Shown here: piece by piece, positions 1 through 9,209 of the stretch
Numbering within the stretch: position 1 is the stretch's first letter
Layout: each line of letters begins with the position of its first letter
DNA from: Knoellia sp031844405
Lineage (GTDB): Bacteria > Actinomycetota > Actinomycetes > Actinomycetales > Dermatophilaceae
Assembly (NCBI GenBank): GCA_031844405.1
Contig: JAUZVC010000003.1
Span: 62,001-126,000 of the forward strand
Length of the DNA stretch: 64,000 nucleotides
Direction: 5' to 3'
Made by a program: the position numbers and the translations under genes
The notes under the pieces: model-generated
Told to the model about the DNA's origin: nothing
Databases searched by the model: none
What the model saw: the letters and a program-made list of their open reading frames with translations, nothing else

Positions 1-1
1 G

Positions 2-1666
2 CCCGCCGAGTTCAGCCACCCCGCCCTCCAGGACCTCGTCCGGACGGGCCGCACCACCGGCCAGGTGTCCGGTGAGCAGGTGTCGCAGGCCATCGTGGCC
101 GCCGGCGTCCGGGCCAGCCGGGGACGCATCGTCCTCAAGGCGCTCGCCGGCCAGGGCATCGAGGTCGTCATGACCGCCCCCGACCGGGCCGTCGCAGCCA
201 CCAAGGCGACCGCCAAGAAGACGACCTCCGCGACGACGAAGAAGGCCGCCGCCAAGAAGGCGACGACGACGAAGGCCGCACCGGCCAAGAAGGCCGCGCC
301 GGTCAAGAAGACCGCGGCGAAGGCCGACGAGGCCCCCGCCGCGAAGGCCGCGCCCGCCAAGAAGACGGCCAAGGCCGCCACGACGAAGAGGGCCGCCGCG
401 GCCGCCGCCGCCCCGGCGAAGAAGACCGCTGCCAAGGGCCCCGCAGCGAAGAAGGCGGTCGCCAAGAAGACCGCCGCGACCCAGGTCGCCGACGGTGATG
501 ACGCCGAGGTCGATGCCGAGGACGCGGACGTCGAGCCCGAGGACGTCGACGAGGCCGAGCTGGCCAAGGTCGCCGCCGAGGTGGGCACCGACACCGCGGC
601 GGACGCCACCGACGACAGCACCGACTCCGAGGACTCCGACGAGTCCGAGGACGGTGACAAGGCCAAGACCGAGGCCGCTCCCGAGAGCGCCGGCGGGTTC
701 GTCCTGCGCGACGACGACGAGGAGGACGCGCCCGTCCAGCAGGTCGTCACCGCCGGCGCGACGGCCGACCCGGTCAAGGACTACCTCAAGCAGATCGGCA
801 AGGTCGCCCTCCTCAACGCCGAGCAGGAGGTCGAGCTCGCCAAGCGCATCGAGGCAGGCCTCTTCGCCGAGGAGCGCCTCAACTCCGGCGACAAGATCGA
901 CATGAAGCTCAAGCGCGAGCTCTGGTGGATCGCCCAAGACGGCAAGAACGCCAAGAACCACCTCCTCGAGGCCAACCTGCGTCTCGTCGTCTCGCTGGCG
1001 AAGCGCTACACCGGTCGCGGCATGCTCTTCCTCGACCTCATCCAGGAGGGCAACCTCGGCCTCATCCGTGCGGTCGAGAAGTTCGACTACACCAAGGGCT
1101 ACAAGTTCTCGACCTACGCGACGTGGTGGATCCGTCAGGCCATCACCCGCGCCATGGCCGACCAGGCGCGCACCATCCGCATCCCGGTGCACATGGTCGA
1201 GGTCATCAACAAGCTCGCCCGCGTGCAGCGCCAGATGCTCCAGGACCTCGGTCGTGAGCCCACTCCCGAAGAGCTCGCGCTCGAGCTCGACATGACCCCC
1301 GAGAAGGTCGTCGAGGTCCAGAAGTACGGCCGCGAACCCATCTCGCTGCACACGCCCCTCGGTGAGGACGGCGACAGCGAGTTCGGTGACCTCATCGAGG
1401 ACTCCGAGGCCGTCGTGCCCGCCGACGCCGTGAGCTTCACGCTCCTCCAGGAGCAGCTGCACTCGGTCCTCGACACGCTCTCCGAGCGCGAGGCCGGCGT
1501 CGTGTCGATGCGGTTCGGCCTCACCGACGGCCAGCCCAAGACGCTCGACGAGATCGGCAAGGTCTACGGTGTGACCCGCGAGCGGATCCGCCAGATCGAG
1601 TCCAAGACCATGAGCAAGCTCCGTCACCCGTCCCGCTCGCAGGCCCTGCGCGACTACCTCGACTGA
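2..1666 (+). CDS. rpoD: Primary RNA polymerase sigma factor (RpoD/SigA/HrdB), 5' end outside window
   Basis: Housekeeping sigma-70 factor that gives RNA polymerase promoter recognition. The frame is open to the left edge, so the start codon lies outside the window; 554 residues are visible. The first ~56 resemble sigma region 1.1 (LQDLVRTGRTTGQVSGEQV), so starting at the in-frame GTG at 65 or ATG at 170 would delete a real domain. Next come a Lys/Ala-rich low-complexity stretch (~60-165) and an acidic stretch (~165-235). Region 1.2 starts near residue 256 (DPVKDYLKQIGKVALL). Region 2 includes the -10-binding helix (TYATWWIRQAITRAMADQ), then region 3, and region 4 with its helix-turn-helix (TLDEIGKVYGVTRERIRQIE) near the C-terminus. 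The layout matches HrdB of Streptomyces. A hairpin follows at 1687-1721. Function is certain; only the missing N-terminus is open. Confidence 0.97.
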   Translation, partial: PAEFSHPALQDLVRTGRTTGQVSGEQVSQAIVAAGVRASRGRIVLKALAGQGIEVVMTAPDRAVAATKATAKKTTSATTKKAAAKKATTTKAAPAKKAAPVKKTAAKADEAPAAKAAPAKKTAKAATTKRAAAAAAAPAKKTAAKGPAAKKAVAKKTAATQVADGDDAEVDAEDADVEPEDVDEAELAKVAAEVGTDTAADATDDSTDSEDSDESEDGDKAKTEAAPESAGGFVLRDDDEEDAPVQQVVTAGATADPVKDYLKQIGKVALLNAEQEVELAKRIEAGLFAEERLNSGDKIDMKLKRELWWIAQDGKNAKNHLLEANLRLVVSLAKRYTGRGMLFLDLIQEGNLGLIRAVEKFDYTKGYKFSTYATWWIRQAITRAMADQARTIRIPVHMVEVINKLARVQRQMLQDLGREPTPEELALELDMTPEKVVEVQKYGREPISLHTPLGEDGDSEFGDLIEDSEAVVPADAVSFTLLQEQLHSVLDTLSEREAGVVSMRFGLTDGQPKTLDEIGKVYGVTRERIRQIESKTMSKLRHPSRSQALRDYLD

Positions 1667-1686
1667 GGCCCGACCAGAACCACCTC

Positions 1687-1721
1687 GTATGCCGTGCGCC
1701 CGCCTCGGGCACACGGCATAC
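1687..1721 (+). terminator. Hairpin after rpoD built from an inverted GTATGCCG pair
   Basis: Twenty bases after the rpoD stop, GTATGCCGTG-c-GCCCG pairs with CGGGC-a-CACGGCATAC across a 3-nt loop; the only non-pair is one c/a position. No T-tract follows, as is common in high-GC actinobacteria. Both outer arms are copies of the dispersed octamer GTATGCCG. Termination is inferred from position and stability. Confidence 0.7.
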
Positions 1722-2040
1722 GTGCGTCCGGGGGAGCGTTCGACGTGGTGGCGGAGACAAGGGGGCCGACCCGCCCGTGAGGTGCGCGGTCGCTCACGGC
1801 GCAGGGGAGTGGACACAGTGGGCTGGCCCGTGCGGCGGTGTTTCCGCAGGTCACGGGTCTGAGGGTGCCGAGTGACCAGGCAGGGGCCACCCCCGTGACC
1901 ACCTCTGACATGACCCGTCGGGATGAAATCGCGAATGGGAGGCCTTTGGGGCCCTCGGGTTTCGCCGTTTGTCGTATGCCGTGCCCTCGCGACCTGTTCT
2001 CTTGGCCTGATCGCTCGACCTTCCCTGCCAGGAGTAGCTC
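1722..2040. other. Intergenic region upstream of the Ig-like repeat protein gene
   Basis: No gene is supported here. It holds a lone GTATGCCGT copy at 1974-1982, the GGTCAC/GTGACC cluster at 1849-1900 (separate entry) and the Shine-Dalgarno AGGAG near 2031 for the gene at 2041. No convincing -35/-10 pair was found, so the promoter is not located. Confidence 0.5.
1849..1900 (+). promoter_or_regulatory. Regularly spaced GGTCAC/GTGACC half-sites, candidate operator or RNA stem
   Basis: GGTCAC at 1849, GTGACC at 1872 and GTGACC at 1895 are exactly 23 bp apart. The outer copies extend to GGTCACGGG and CCCGTGACC, which could form a 9-bp stem. It may be an operator for the surface-protein gene at 2041 or a structured leader. 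It matches no riboswitch consensus that I recognise. Confidence 0.3.
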
Positions 2041-5000
2041 ATGTTCTCGTCACCGCTGCGCGCCTTCCCACCCTCCACACAACGGGATCGGAGACGCCTC
2101 CCGGCGGTGGTCGTCGCGTCCGCGATGGCCCTCGGCGGTGTCGCGGCGTGGGCCCCGGCAGCGCAGGCGGCGTCCGTGACGAGTGCCGTCTTCTCCGGTG
2201 GGGCGGGGACGTACACCGCGGCCAACGGCACGGTCTACGCCAAGCAGGGAGCGGCACTGACCCTGACCGTCAACACCGACGGCAACACCCGCTGCGTCGA
2301 CGTTATCGACGGCAACGGAGACACCATCGCCACCAAGAGCGGCAGCAACAGTGCCACGTGGACCTTCAGCGGCTCGGCCTACCCGTGGCTCACGGCCGAG
2401 GCCGGGAGCGGGATGGTTCAGTACACGACCAAGGCCTGGCGCAACGTCAACGGTCAGGGCAAGTGCGTCGCCAACCAGAACGAGACGTTCGGGGTCCAGG
2501 CGGCGTCGTACACGCTCGACAACGCCGCTCCGACTGCGACGGGCGTCGTGTCCCCGGCGCCGAACGGCGCCGGCTGGAACAAGGCGAACGCCACGGTGAC
2601 GTGGACCGGCGTCGACACCAATGGCTCGGGCGTCAAGGCCGTGACGCCGACCACGGACACCGTCACCTCGGACGGCATCGTCACCAAGACCGCCAGCGTC
2701 GTCGACAACGTCGGCAACACCGGCAGCGGCTCGGTCCAGGTGAAGCTCGACAAGACCGCCCCGACGATCGTGGGCAGCCGCACTCCCGCGGCCAACGCCA
2801 ACGGCTGGAACAACACCGACGTCACCGTCTCCTTCACGCCGGACGACGCCACCTCGGGGGTGAAGACCTCGACCCCGGCGACGACGCTGAGCGCGAGCGG
2901 CGCCGACCAGTCGGTCACGGGCACGGTGACCGACAACGCCGACAACACTGCCTCCACCACCGTCAGCGGCATCAGCATCGACAAGGTCGCGCCGACCCTC
3001 TCCGGCAAGCCGACCACCGACCCCAACGCGGCCGGCTGGTACAGCGGCGACGTCGCGGTCGCCTGGACCGCGGCCGACGCGCTGAGCGGCACGACGAACC
3101 CCGCTGCCACCACGATCACCGGCGAGGGCACGGGTCTCACAGCGACCGCCTCCGTCACCGACCGGGCCGGCAACAGCAGTGGCTCGGTCCAGAGCAGCCC
3201 TGCGGTCCGCATCGACCGCACCGCACCGACGACCGCCGTCACCGCGCCGCCCGCGTGGAACAAGAGCGACGTCACCCTCACCCTCGTCGCGAACGACGGC
3301 CTGTCGGGTGTGGACCGGACCTTCTACCGCCTCGACGGCGGCGCCCAGACCGCCGGCACCAGCGTCCCCGTGACCGCCGAGGGCGAGCACACCCTGACCT
3401 TCTGGAGCACCGACGCAGCCGGCAACACCGAGGCCGCGCGCACGGTTCGCTTCGGCATCGACCGGACCTCGCCCACCATCGGTCACAGCCAGAACCCCGC
3501 CGCGAACGGCGACGGCTGGAACAACGAGAACGTCACGGTCACCTTCACGTGCTCCGACGGGCTCTCGGGCGTGAAGAGCTGCACCGGCCCGCAGACCGTC
3601 GCCACCGAGGGTCGCGCACAGTCCGTCGTGGGGACGGTCGAGGACAACGCCGGCAACACGGCCACGGACCCGGCCACGGTGAGCATCGACAAGACGAAGC
3701 CCGTCATCGCCGTCGACCCCCTGCCGGCGCCGAACGCGGACGGCTGGTACAAGAACGACGTCACGGCGACGTTCACCGCCACCGACGCGCTCTCGGGCGT
3801 CAAGACCCAGGACCGCGCGCACACCTTCGGTGAGGGCAAGGCCCAGACCGTGACCGCCACCGCGACCGACACGGCCGGCAACAGCAGCTCGGTGACGACG
3901 TCCTCAATCAACGTCGACACCACGGCACCGTCGATCACCGGGACCGTGATCGGCACGCCCAACGCCAACGGGTGGTTCAGCGGCGACGTCATCGTGCGGT
4001 GGAACTGCACCGACAACCTCTCCGGTGTCGTGGCCTGCCCGGCCGACAGCGTCGTCACGGGTGAGGGCGGCGATCGTTCCGCGTCCGCCTCGGTGGCCGA
4101 CCGCGCCGGGCACACGGCGACCGCCACCGTCGACGGCATCCGGATCGACCGCACCGCGCCGAGCACGAGCGCGAGCGGGGTGCCCGGCGGCTGGGTCGAC
4201 TCCCCGGTGACCGTCGCCCTCTCGGCCGACGACAACCTCTCCGGCGTGGCCGGCACCTACTACATCGTCGACGGCGAGGACACCCCGACCCCGGGTGACA
4301 CCGTGACCATCGGCGCCCAGGGCGTCCACACCGTCACCTACTGGTCGGTCGACGAGGCCGGGCACCGGGAGGCCGCCAAGAGCTTCACCGTGCGGGTCGA
4401 CCTCACCGCGCCCGACATCTCCCACAGCCAGGAGCCTGCCGCCAACGGCAACGGGTGGAACAACACCGACGTCGCCGTGAGCTTCTCGTGCGCCGACCAG
4501 GTCGACCTCTCCGGCCTCGCGAGCTGCACGCCGCCCCAGAGCCTCACCTCCGAGGGACGGGCGCAGCAGGTCACCGGCACCGCCACCGACCACGCCGGCA
4601 ACAGCTCGAGCCGCAGGAGGACGGTCAACATCGACAAGACCGCTCCCTCCATCACCGGAGCGCCGGACCGGGCGGCCAACGCCGCCGGTTGGTACAAGGA
4701 TGACGTGACCGTCTCCTTCGAGGCCAAGGACACCCTGTCGGGGATCGACACCGTCACCGGACCCCAGCCGCTCGGCGAGGGTGCGAACCAGAAGGCCGAC
4801 GGGACGGCCACGGACAATGCCGGCAACACCGCCTCGACGTCCGTCACCGGCATCAACGTCGACAAGACCAAGCCGAACCTCAGCGCCGCGCCCACCACGG
4901 GGCCCAACGAGAACGGTTGGTACAACACGGACGTCACGCTGGACTGGTCCGCGGACGACGTCCTCTCCGGTCTCTCCGGCCCCGCTCCGGGCGACTCGGT

Positions 5001-8000
5001 GCTGTCCACCGAGGGCGAGGGACAGACCGTCTCCGCCTTCGTGTCCGACAAGGCCGGCAACACCGCCACGGCCACGAGCGCGCCCGTCAAGATCGACAAG
5101 ACCGCTCCCACCACGGGCGTCTCCGCGCCCAGCGGCTGGGTCAACGACAGCGCGACCGTCACCTTCACCGCTCACGACGCCCTGTCCGGCGTGAGCTCCA
5201 CGCACTATGTGCTCGACGGTGGAACCGAGGCGATCGGCACCGAGGTCGTCCTCGAGGCCGAGGGCAAGCACACGCTCACCTACTGGTCCGGCGACAAGGC
5301 CGGCAACGTGGAGGCGGCGCACACGGTCGAGGTCGACATCGACAAGACCGCCCCGACCATCAGCCACACCCTGGCCCCCGCGCCCAACCGCAACGGCTGG
5401 AACAACGGCGACGAGGTCACGGTGACCTTCACCTGTGAGGACCAGGCCGCCCTGTCCGGCATCGCCGGCTGCACCGCGCCCCAGAAGGTCACCACCGAGG
5501 GCAAGGACCAGCCGGTCACCGGCACCGCCACGGACAAGGCCGGGAACACGGCCACCGACCGTGCCACGGTGAGCCTGGACCGGACCAAGCCCACCATCAC
5601 CGGCAGCCGCACCCCGGCAGCCAACGACTTCGGCTGGAACAACACCGACGTCACCGTCCACTTCGAAGGCAAGGACGCCCTGTCCGGCCTGGCCGCCGTC
5701 ACGGCGGACAAGACCTTCGGCGAGGGCACCGACCAGTCCCTCGAGGGCACCGCAGTGGACGCTGCCGGCAACTCGGCCAACACCACGGTCGGGGGCATCA
5801 ACGTCGACGAGACCGCACCCACCCTGAGCGGTGCACCCCTCACGGCGGCGAACGCGAACGGTTGGTACAAGGGCGACGTCGTCATCGGCTGGACCGCAGC
5901 CGACGACCGCTCCGGTGTCGTCGCCACCCCGGCCTACAGCACGGTCACCGGTGAGGGCGCGAACCTCAAGGACACCGCGACGGTGGCCGACAAGGCCGGC
6001 AACAGCACCACTGCCGACAGCGCCACGGTGAAGATCGACCGCACCGCTCCGACCACCGGCGCCGACGCACCGGGCGGCTGGAAGAACACCAGCGTCACGG
6101 TGAGCCTGTCGCCTGCAGACGGCCTGTCCGGCGTCGACTCGACCTACTACAGGGTCGGTACTGGTGAGCCGGTCAAGGGCACCTCGCTCACGATCAGCAC
6201 CCAGGGCGTCCACACCCTGACGTACTGGAGTGTCGACAAGGCCGGCAACGCCGAGGCGGCCCAGACCGCCACGGTGAAGATCGACCTCACCAAGCCGACC
6301 ATCGGGCACACCATCACCCCCGCGCCCAACGCCAACAAGTGGAACAGGTCCGCGGTCACCGTCGCCTACCAGTGCGATGACGACCTGTCCGGTGTCGCCG
6401 TCTGCCCGGACCCGGTCAAGGTGACCACCGACGGCGCGGACCAGGCCGTGCCGGGCACCGCCGTCGACAAGGCCGGCAACAGCCAGTTCGACGACGCGAA
6501 GGTCAGCATCGACACGGTCAAGCCGACGATCACCGGCGCGCCCGACCGGGCCGCCAACCCCAACGGCTGGTATGCCGGTGACGTCACCGTCAGCTACACG
6601 TGTGACGACGCGCTGTCCGGCATCGCCGACTGCTCCTCCTCGGACACCCTCGGCGAAGGCAAGGCGCAGTCCGCACGCGGCACCGCCTCCGACCTCGCCG
6701 GCAACACCCAGGACGTCACCGTCGGCCCGATCAACGTCGACAAGACGGCGCCGACGCTGACCGGTGCCGCCACGAGCCAGCCGAACACGGCCGGCTGGTA
6801 CAAGGACGACGTCACGGTCAGGTGGACGGCCGGTGACGCGCTCTCGGGCATCGACGGCGCCACACCCGGCGACAGCACGGTCGATGGCGAGGGCACCGAC
6901 CTCACGGTCGGCACCTCGGTCCGCGATCTCGCCGGCAACGAGACCTCGGCCACGAGCACCCCGGTCAAGATCGACCGGCACGCGCCGACGACCACGGTCT
7001 CGAACGTGTCCGGCTGGAGCAACAGCGCCGTCACGGTCACGCTGAAGGCGGGCGACAACCTCTCCGGGGTCGCCACCACGCGCTACCAGCTCGACACGGA
7101 TCCCGAGCGGAGCGGCACCAGCGTCACCATCGACACCGAGGGCGTGCACACGCTCCAGGTGTGGAGCGTGGACGTCGCCGGCAACGTCGAGGGCCAGAAG
7201 AACGTCGAGGTCAGGATCGACAAGACTGCCCCCGGGATCCGCCACACGCAGGCGCCGGCCGCCAACTCGCGCAGCTGGAACAACACCGACGTCACCGTGA
7301 CGTTCGTGTGCACCGACACCGGCTCCGACACGGGCACGGGCTCGGGCATCGCTTCCTGCACCGCACCACAGACGGTCACCACGGAGGGCGAGAACCAGCC
7401 GGTCGTGGGCAAGGCCGTCGACAGGGCCGGCAACAGCTCCACCGACCCGGCCACCGTCAGCATCGACAAGACCGCACCCACCGTCGCCGGCAGCCTCTCG
7501 GCCGCCGCCAACGTCCACGGCTGGTTCAACGCGAACGTCACCGCGACGTTCACCTGCGCCGACCAGGACGGACTCTCCGGAGTCCTGTCCTGCCCCGAGC
7601 CGACGACGCTCGGCGAGGGCAAGGGCCAAGAGGTCACCGGTGTCGCCACCGACGCTGCCGACAACGTCAGCACCCCGGCGACCGTCAGCGGCATCAACGT
7701 CGACAAGACCGACCCGACCCTGAGCGGCGCGGTCACCACGGCGGCGAACAGCAACGGTTGGCACAAGGGCGACGTCACGGTGAAGTGGACCGCGAGCGAC
7801 GCGCTCTCGGGCCTCGACGGCAGCGTCCCCGCTGACAGCACCGTCACCGGCGAGGGCGACTCGCTCTCCGTCGGGACCTCGGTGAAGGACAAGGCCGGCA
7901 ACACCAGGGCTGCGACGGTCGGTGGCATCAAGATCGACCGCCACGCCCCGAGCACCCGGGCCACCGCACCCACTGGCTGGCAGAGCAGTGACGTCACCGT

Positions 8001-9015
8001 GAAGCTGAGCGCGACCGACAACCTCTCCGGGGTCGCCGGCACGCACTACTCGGTCGACGGCGGGGCGCCGAAGTCCGGCACCGACGTCGTCGTGACGGCC
8101 GAGGGAACCCACGAGGTCGCCTACTGGAGCGTCGACGAGGCCGGCAACACCGAGACGGCTGCCACCGTCACGGTGCTGGTGGACAAGAGCCTGCCGACGA
8201 TCACCGGCAAGGCCACGACGAGCCCGAACGCCGCCGGCTGGTACCGCAACCCCGTCACCGTCGAGTTCACCTGCACCGACGCCGTGAGCGGCATCGCCAG
8301 CTGCCAGCCGAACGCGACGCTCGCCGCCGAGGGCGCCAACCAGGCTCCCGGCACCGCGGTGGACAAGGCGGGCAACAAGGCCACCACCACGGTGAGCGGG
8401 ATCAACGTCGACACCGTCGCTCCCGTCGTGACGATCGGCGGCGTGACCAACGGCGCCCAGTACACGATCGGCGCCGTCCCCGCCGCCACGGCGTCGGCCA
8501 CCGACGCCACGAGCGGCCTCGCCGGCCCGGCGACGGGGACGACGACCGGTGGCACCAACGGCGTCGGCTCGTTCACCTACACGGCGACCGCGACGGACAA
8601 GGCCGGCAACTTCGGCACCGCCTCGGTGACCTACACCGTCGTCTACGGCTTCGGGACCACGCTGTTCCTCCAGCCGGTCAACGACACCGCCCACCAGACG
8701 GGTGTCTCGACGAGCGTCTTCAACGCCGGCCAGACGATCCCGATGAAGTTCGAGCTGCGCAACGCCTCGGGTCAGGTCATCCAGGCCGGCTCGGCGCCGA
8801 AGTGGCTCGCGCCGACCAAGGGCAACGCCACCAACGCCGCGGTCAACGAGGCGGCCTACACGGCCACCCCGACAGTCGGAGGGGTCTACACCCTGAGCGG
8901 CAGCCAGTACCAGTACAACTGGAAGACCGAGAAGTCGATGGCCGGCTTCTACTGGCGGGTGGGGGTCACGCTCGACGACGGCAAGACCTACACGGTCAAC
9001 ATCGCCCTCCGCTGA
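2041..9015 (+). CDS. Giant secreted Ig-like repeat protein with C-terminal PxKF domain
   Basis: A 2324-residue exported protein. The start ATG has AGGAG 5 nt upstream. Residues 1 to ~43 form a signal peptide: a basic n-region, a hydrophobic core (VVVASAMALGGVAAW) and an AQA-A cleavage site. The body is about 26 related Ig/OmpL47-like modules of 75-80 residues, each opening with D(K/R)TAPT and carrying GW(Y/N) and LSG signatures and often AGN near its end. From ~residue 315 four module types recur in a fixed order. The last ~115 residues (FLQPVNDT..., PMKF near 2234) match the PxKF domain seen at the end of actinobacterial surface proteins. There is no LPXTG, membrane anchor or S-layer domain, so its retention on the cell is unknown. 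Adhesion or a cell-surface role is a guess from architecture. Confidence 0.85.
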   Translation: MFSSPLRAFPPSTQRDRRRLPAVVVASAMALGGVAAWAPAAQAASVTSAVFSGGAGTYTAANGTVYAKQGAALTLTVNTDGNTRCVDVIDGNGDTIATKSGSNSATWTFSGSAYPWLTAEAGSGMVQYTTKAWRNVNGQGKCVANQNETFGVQAASYTLDNAAPTATGVVSPAPNGAGWNKANATVTWTGVDTNGSGVKAVTPTTDTVTSDGIVTKTASVVDNVGNTGSGSVQVKLDKTAPTIVGSRTPAANANGWNNTDVTVSFTPDDATSGVKTSTPATTLSASGADQSVTGTVTDNADNTASTTVSGISIDKVAPTLSGKPTTDPNAAGWYSGDVAVAWTAADALSGTTNPAATTITGEGTGLTATASVTDRAGNSSGSVQSSPAVRIDRTAPTTAVTAPPAWNKSDVTLTLVANDGLSGVDRTFYRLDGGAQTAGTSVPVTAEGEHTLTFWSTDAAGNTEAARTVRFGIDRTSPTIGHSQNPAANGDGWNNENVTVTFTCSDGLSGVKSCTGPQTVATEGRAQSVVGTVEDNAGNTATDPATVSIDKTKPVIAVDPLPAPNADGWYKNDVTATFTATDALSGVKTQDRAHTFGEGKAQTVTATATDTAGNSSSVTTSSINVDTTAPSITGTVIGTPNANGWFSGDVIVRWNCTDNLSGVVACPADSVVTGEGGDRSASASVADRAGHTATATVDGIRIDRTAPSTSASGVPGGWVDSPVTVALSADDNLSGVAGTYYIVDGEDTPTPGDTVTIGAQGVHTVTYWSVDEAGHREAAKSFTVRVDLTAPDISHSQEPAANGNGWNNTDVAVSFSCADQVDLSGLASCTPPQSLTSEGRAQQVTGTATDHAGNSSSRRRTVNIDKTAPSITGAPDRAANAAGWYKDDVTVSFEAKDTLSGIDTVTGPQPLGEGANQKADGTATDNAGNTASTSVTGINVDKTKPNLSAAPTTGPNENGWYNTDVTLDWSADDVLSGLSGPAPGDSVLSTEGEGQTVSAFVSDKAGNTATATSAPVKIDKTAPTTGVSAPSGWVNDSATVTFTAHDALSGVSSTHYVLDGGTEAIGTEVVLEAEGKHTLTYWSGDKAGNVEAAHTVEVDIDKTAPTISHTLAPAPNRNGWNNGDEVTVTFTCEDQAALSGIAGCTAPQKVTTEGKDQPVTGTATDKAGNTATDRATVSLDRTKPTITGSRTPAANDFGWNNTDVTVHFEGKDALSGLAAVTADKTFGEGTDQSLEGTAVDAAGNSANTTVGGINVDETAPTLSGAPLTAANANGWYKGDVVIGWTAADDRSGVVATPAYSTVTGEGANLKDTATVADKAGNSTTADSATVKIDRTAPTTGADAPGGWKNTSVTVSLSPADGLSGVDSTYYRVGTGEPVKGTSLTISTQGVHTLTYWSVDKAGNAEAAQTATVKIDLTKPTIGHTITPAPNANKWNRSAVTVAYQCDDDLSGVAVCPDPVKVTTDGADQAVPGTAVDKAGNSQFDDAKVSIDTVKPTITGAPDRAANPNGWYAGDVTVSYTCDDALSGIADCSSSDTLGEGKAQSARGTASDLAGNTQDVTVGPINVDKTAPTLTGAATSQPNTAGWYKDDVTVRWTAGDALSGIDGATPGDSTVDGEGTDLTVGTSVRDLAGNETSATSTPVKIDRHAPTTTVSNVSGWSNSAVTVTLKAGDNLSGVATTRYQLDTDPERSGTSVTIDTEGVHTLQVWSVDVAGNVEGQKNVEVRIDKTAPGIRHTQAPAANSRSWNNTDVTVTFVCTDTGSDTGTGSGIASCTAPQTVTTEGENQPVVGKAVDRAGNSSTDPATVSIDKTAPTVAGSLSAAANVHGWFNANVTATFTCADQDGLSGVLSCPEPTTLGEGKGQEVTGVATDAADNVSTPATVSGINVDKTDPTLSGAVTTAANSNGWHKGDVTVKWTASDALSGLDGSVPADSTVTGEGDSLSVGTSVKDKAGNTRAATVGGIKIDRHAPSTRATAPTGWQSSDVTVKLSATDNLSGVAGTHYSVDGGAPKSGTDVVVTAEGTHEVAYWSVDEAGNTETAATVTVLVDKSLPTITGKATTSPNAAGWYRNPVTVEFTCTDAVSGIASCQPNATLAAEGANQAPGTAVDKAGNKATTTVSGINVDTVAPVVTIGGVTNGAQYTIGAVPAATASATDATSGLAGPATGTTTGGTNGVGSFTYTATATDKAGNFGTASVTYTVVYGFGTTLFLQPVNDTAHQTGVSTSVFNAGQTIPMKFELRNASGQVIQAGSAPKWLAPTKGNATNAAVNEAAYTATPTVGGVYTLSGSQYQYNWKTEKSMAGFYWRVGVTLDDGKTYTVNIALR
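2983..8180 (+). repeat. Tandem ~940-bp super-repeat (about 5.5 copies) in the Ig-like gene
   Basis: The four-module block recurs with spacing measured at the Trp codon of the (Y/F/V)WS motif: about 3403, 4342, 5284, 6225, 7161 and 8124, i.e. steps of 939, 942, 941, 936 and 963 bp. The period of roughly 313 residues points to growth by duplication of a whole four-domain unit, not of single domains. Copies are diverged, not identical. Confidence 0.8.
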
Positions 9016-9030
9016 CCCGGAGGAGCGAGC

Positions 9031-9066
9031 GAGGGGCCCCGCACCGACCTCGGTGCGGGGCCCCTC
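9031..9066 (+). terminator. Strong terminator hairpin after the Ig-like gene
   Basis: GAGGGGCCCCGCACCG and its perfect complement, a 16-bp stem with the 4-nt loop acct, begin 16 nt after the stop codon at 9015. It serves the plus-strand gene. Confidence 0.85.
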
Positions 9067-9132
9067 CGCGTGCCACCCCCTGCCGGACGCAGGAGCCCGA
9101 CCTCACCTCACCGGGACCCCGCTCCCACACCC

Positions 9133-9177
9133 GTCCCGTATGCCGTCCGCCCACCGGGCGCCGACGGCATACGGGAC
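9133..9177 (-). terminator. Hairpin with an inverted GTATGCCG pair between converging genes
   Basis: GTCCCGTATGCCGTC at 9133-9147 is perfectly complementary to 9163-9177, and the inner CGCCC/GGGCG also pair around a 3-nt loop with a 2-nt bulge. It lies 33 nt beyond the stop of the minus-strand transglutaminase gene and probably terminates it. As at rpoD, both arms carry the dispersed octamer. Confidence 0.7.
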
Positions 9178-9209
9178 GTTCGTGGGCGGGAGAGAACCGG
9201 ATGACGAGG

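Noticed and set aside
1722..2040. c-di-AMP, cobalamin or SAM riboswitch upstream of the Ig-like gene
   Set aside because: Hairpin potential exists, but none of the conserved sequence blocks of those classes could be matched.
1923..3833. A long plus-strand frame overlapping the start of the Ig-like gene
   Set aside because: It is shifted by one base from the true gene and reads as Arg/His/Gln-rich sequence typical of a frame shadow.
2983..8180. CRISPR-like or transposon repeat array
   Set aside because: Repeats are in-frame protein modules of ~75-80 residues with diverged sequence and no spacer structure.
3904..8694. A 1596-codon open frame antisense to the Ig-like gene
   Set aside because: It mirrors the third-position GC bias of the sense gene, is rich in Arg/Gly/Val/Asp without domains, and has no ribosome site. 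The sense strand has a signal peptide and repeats.
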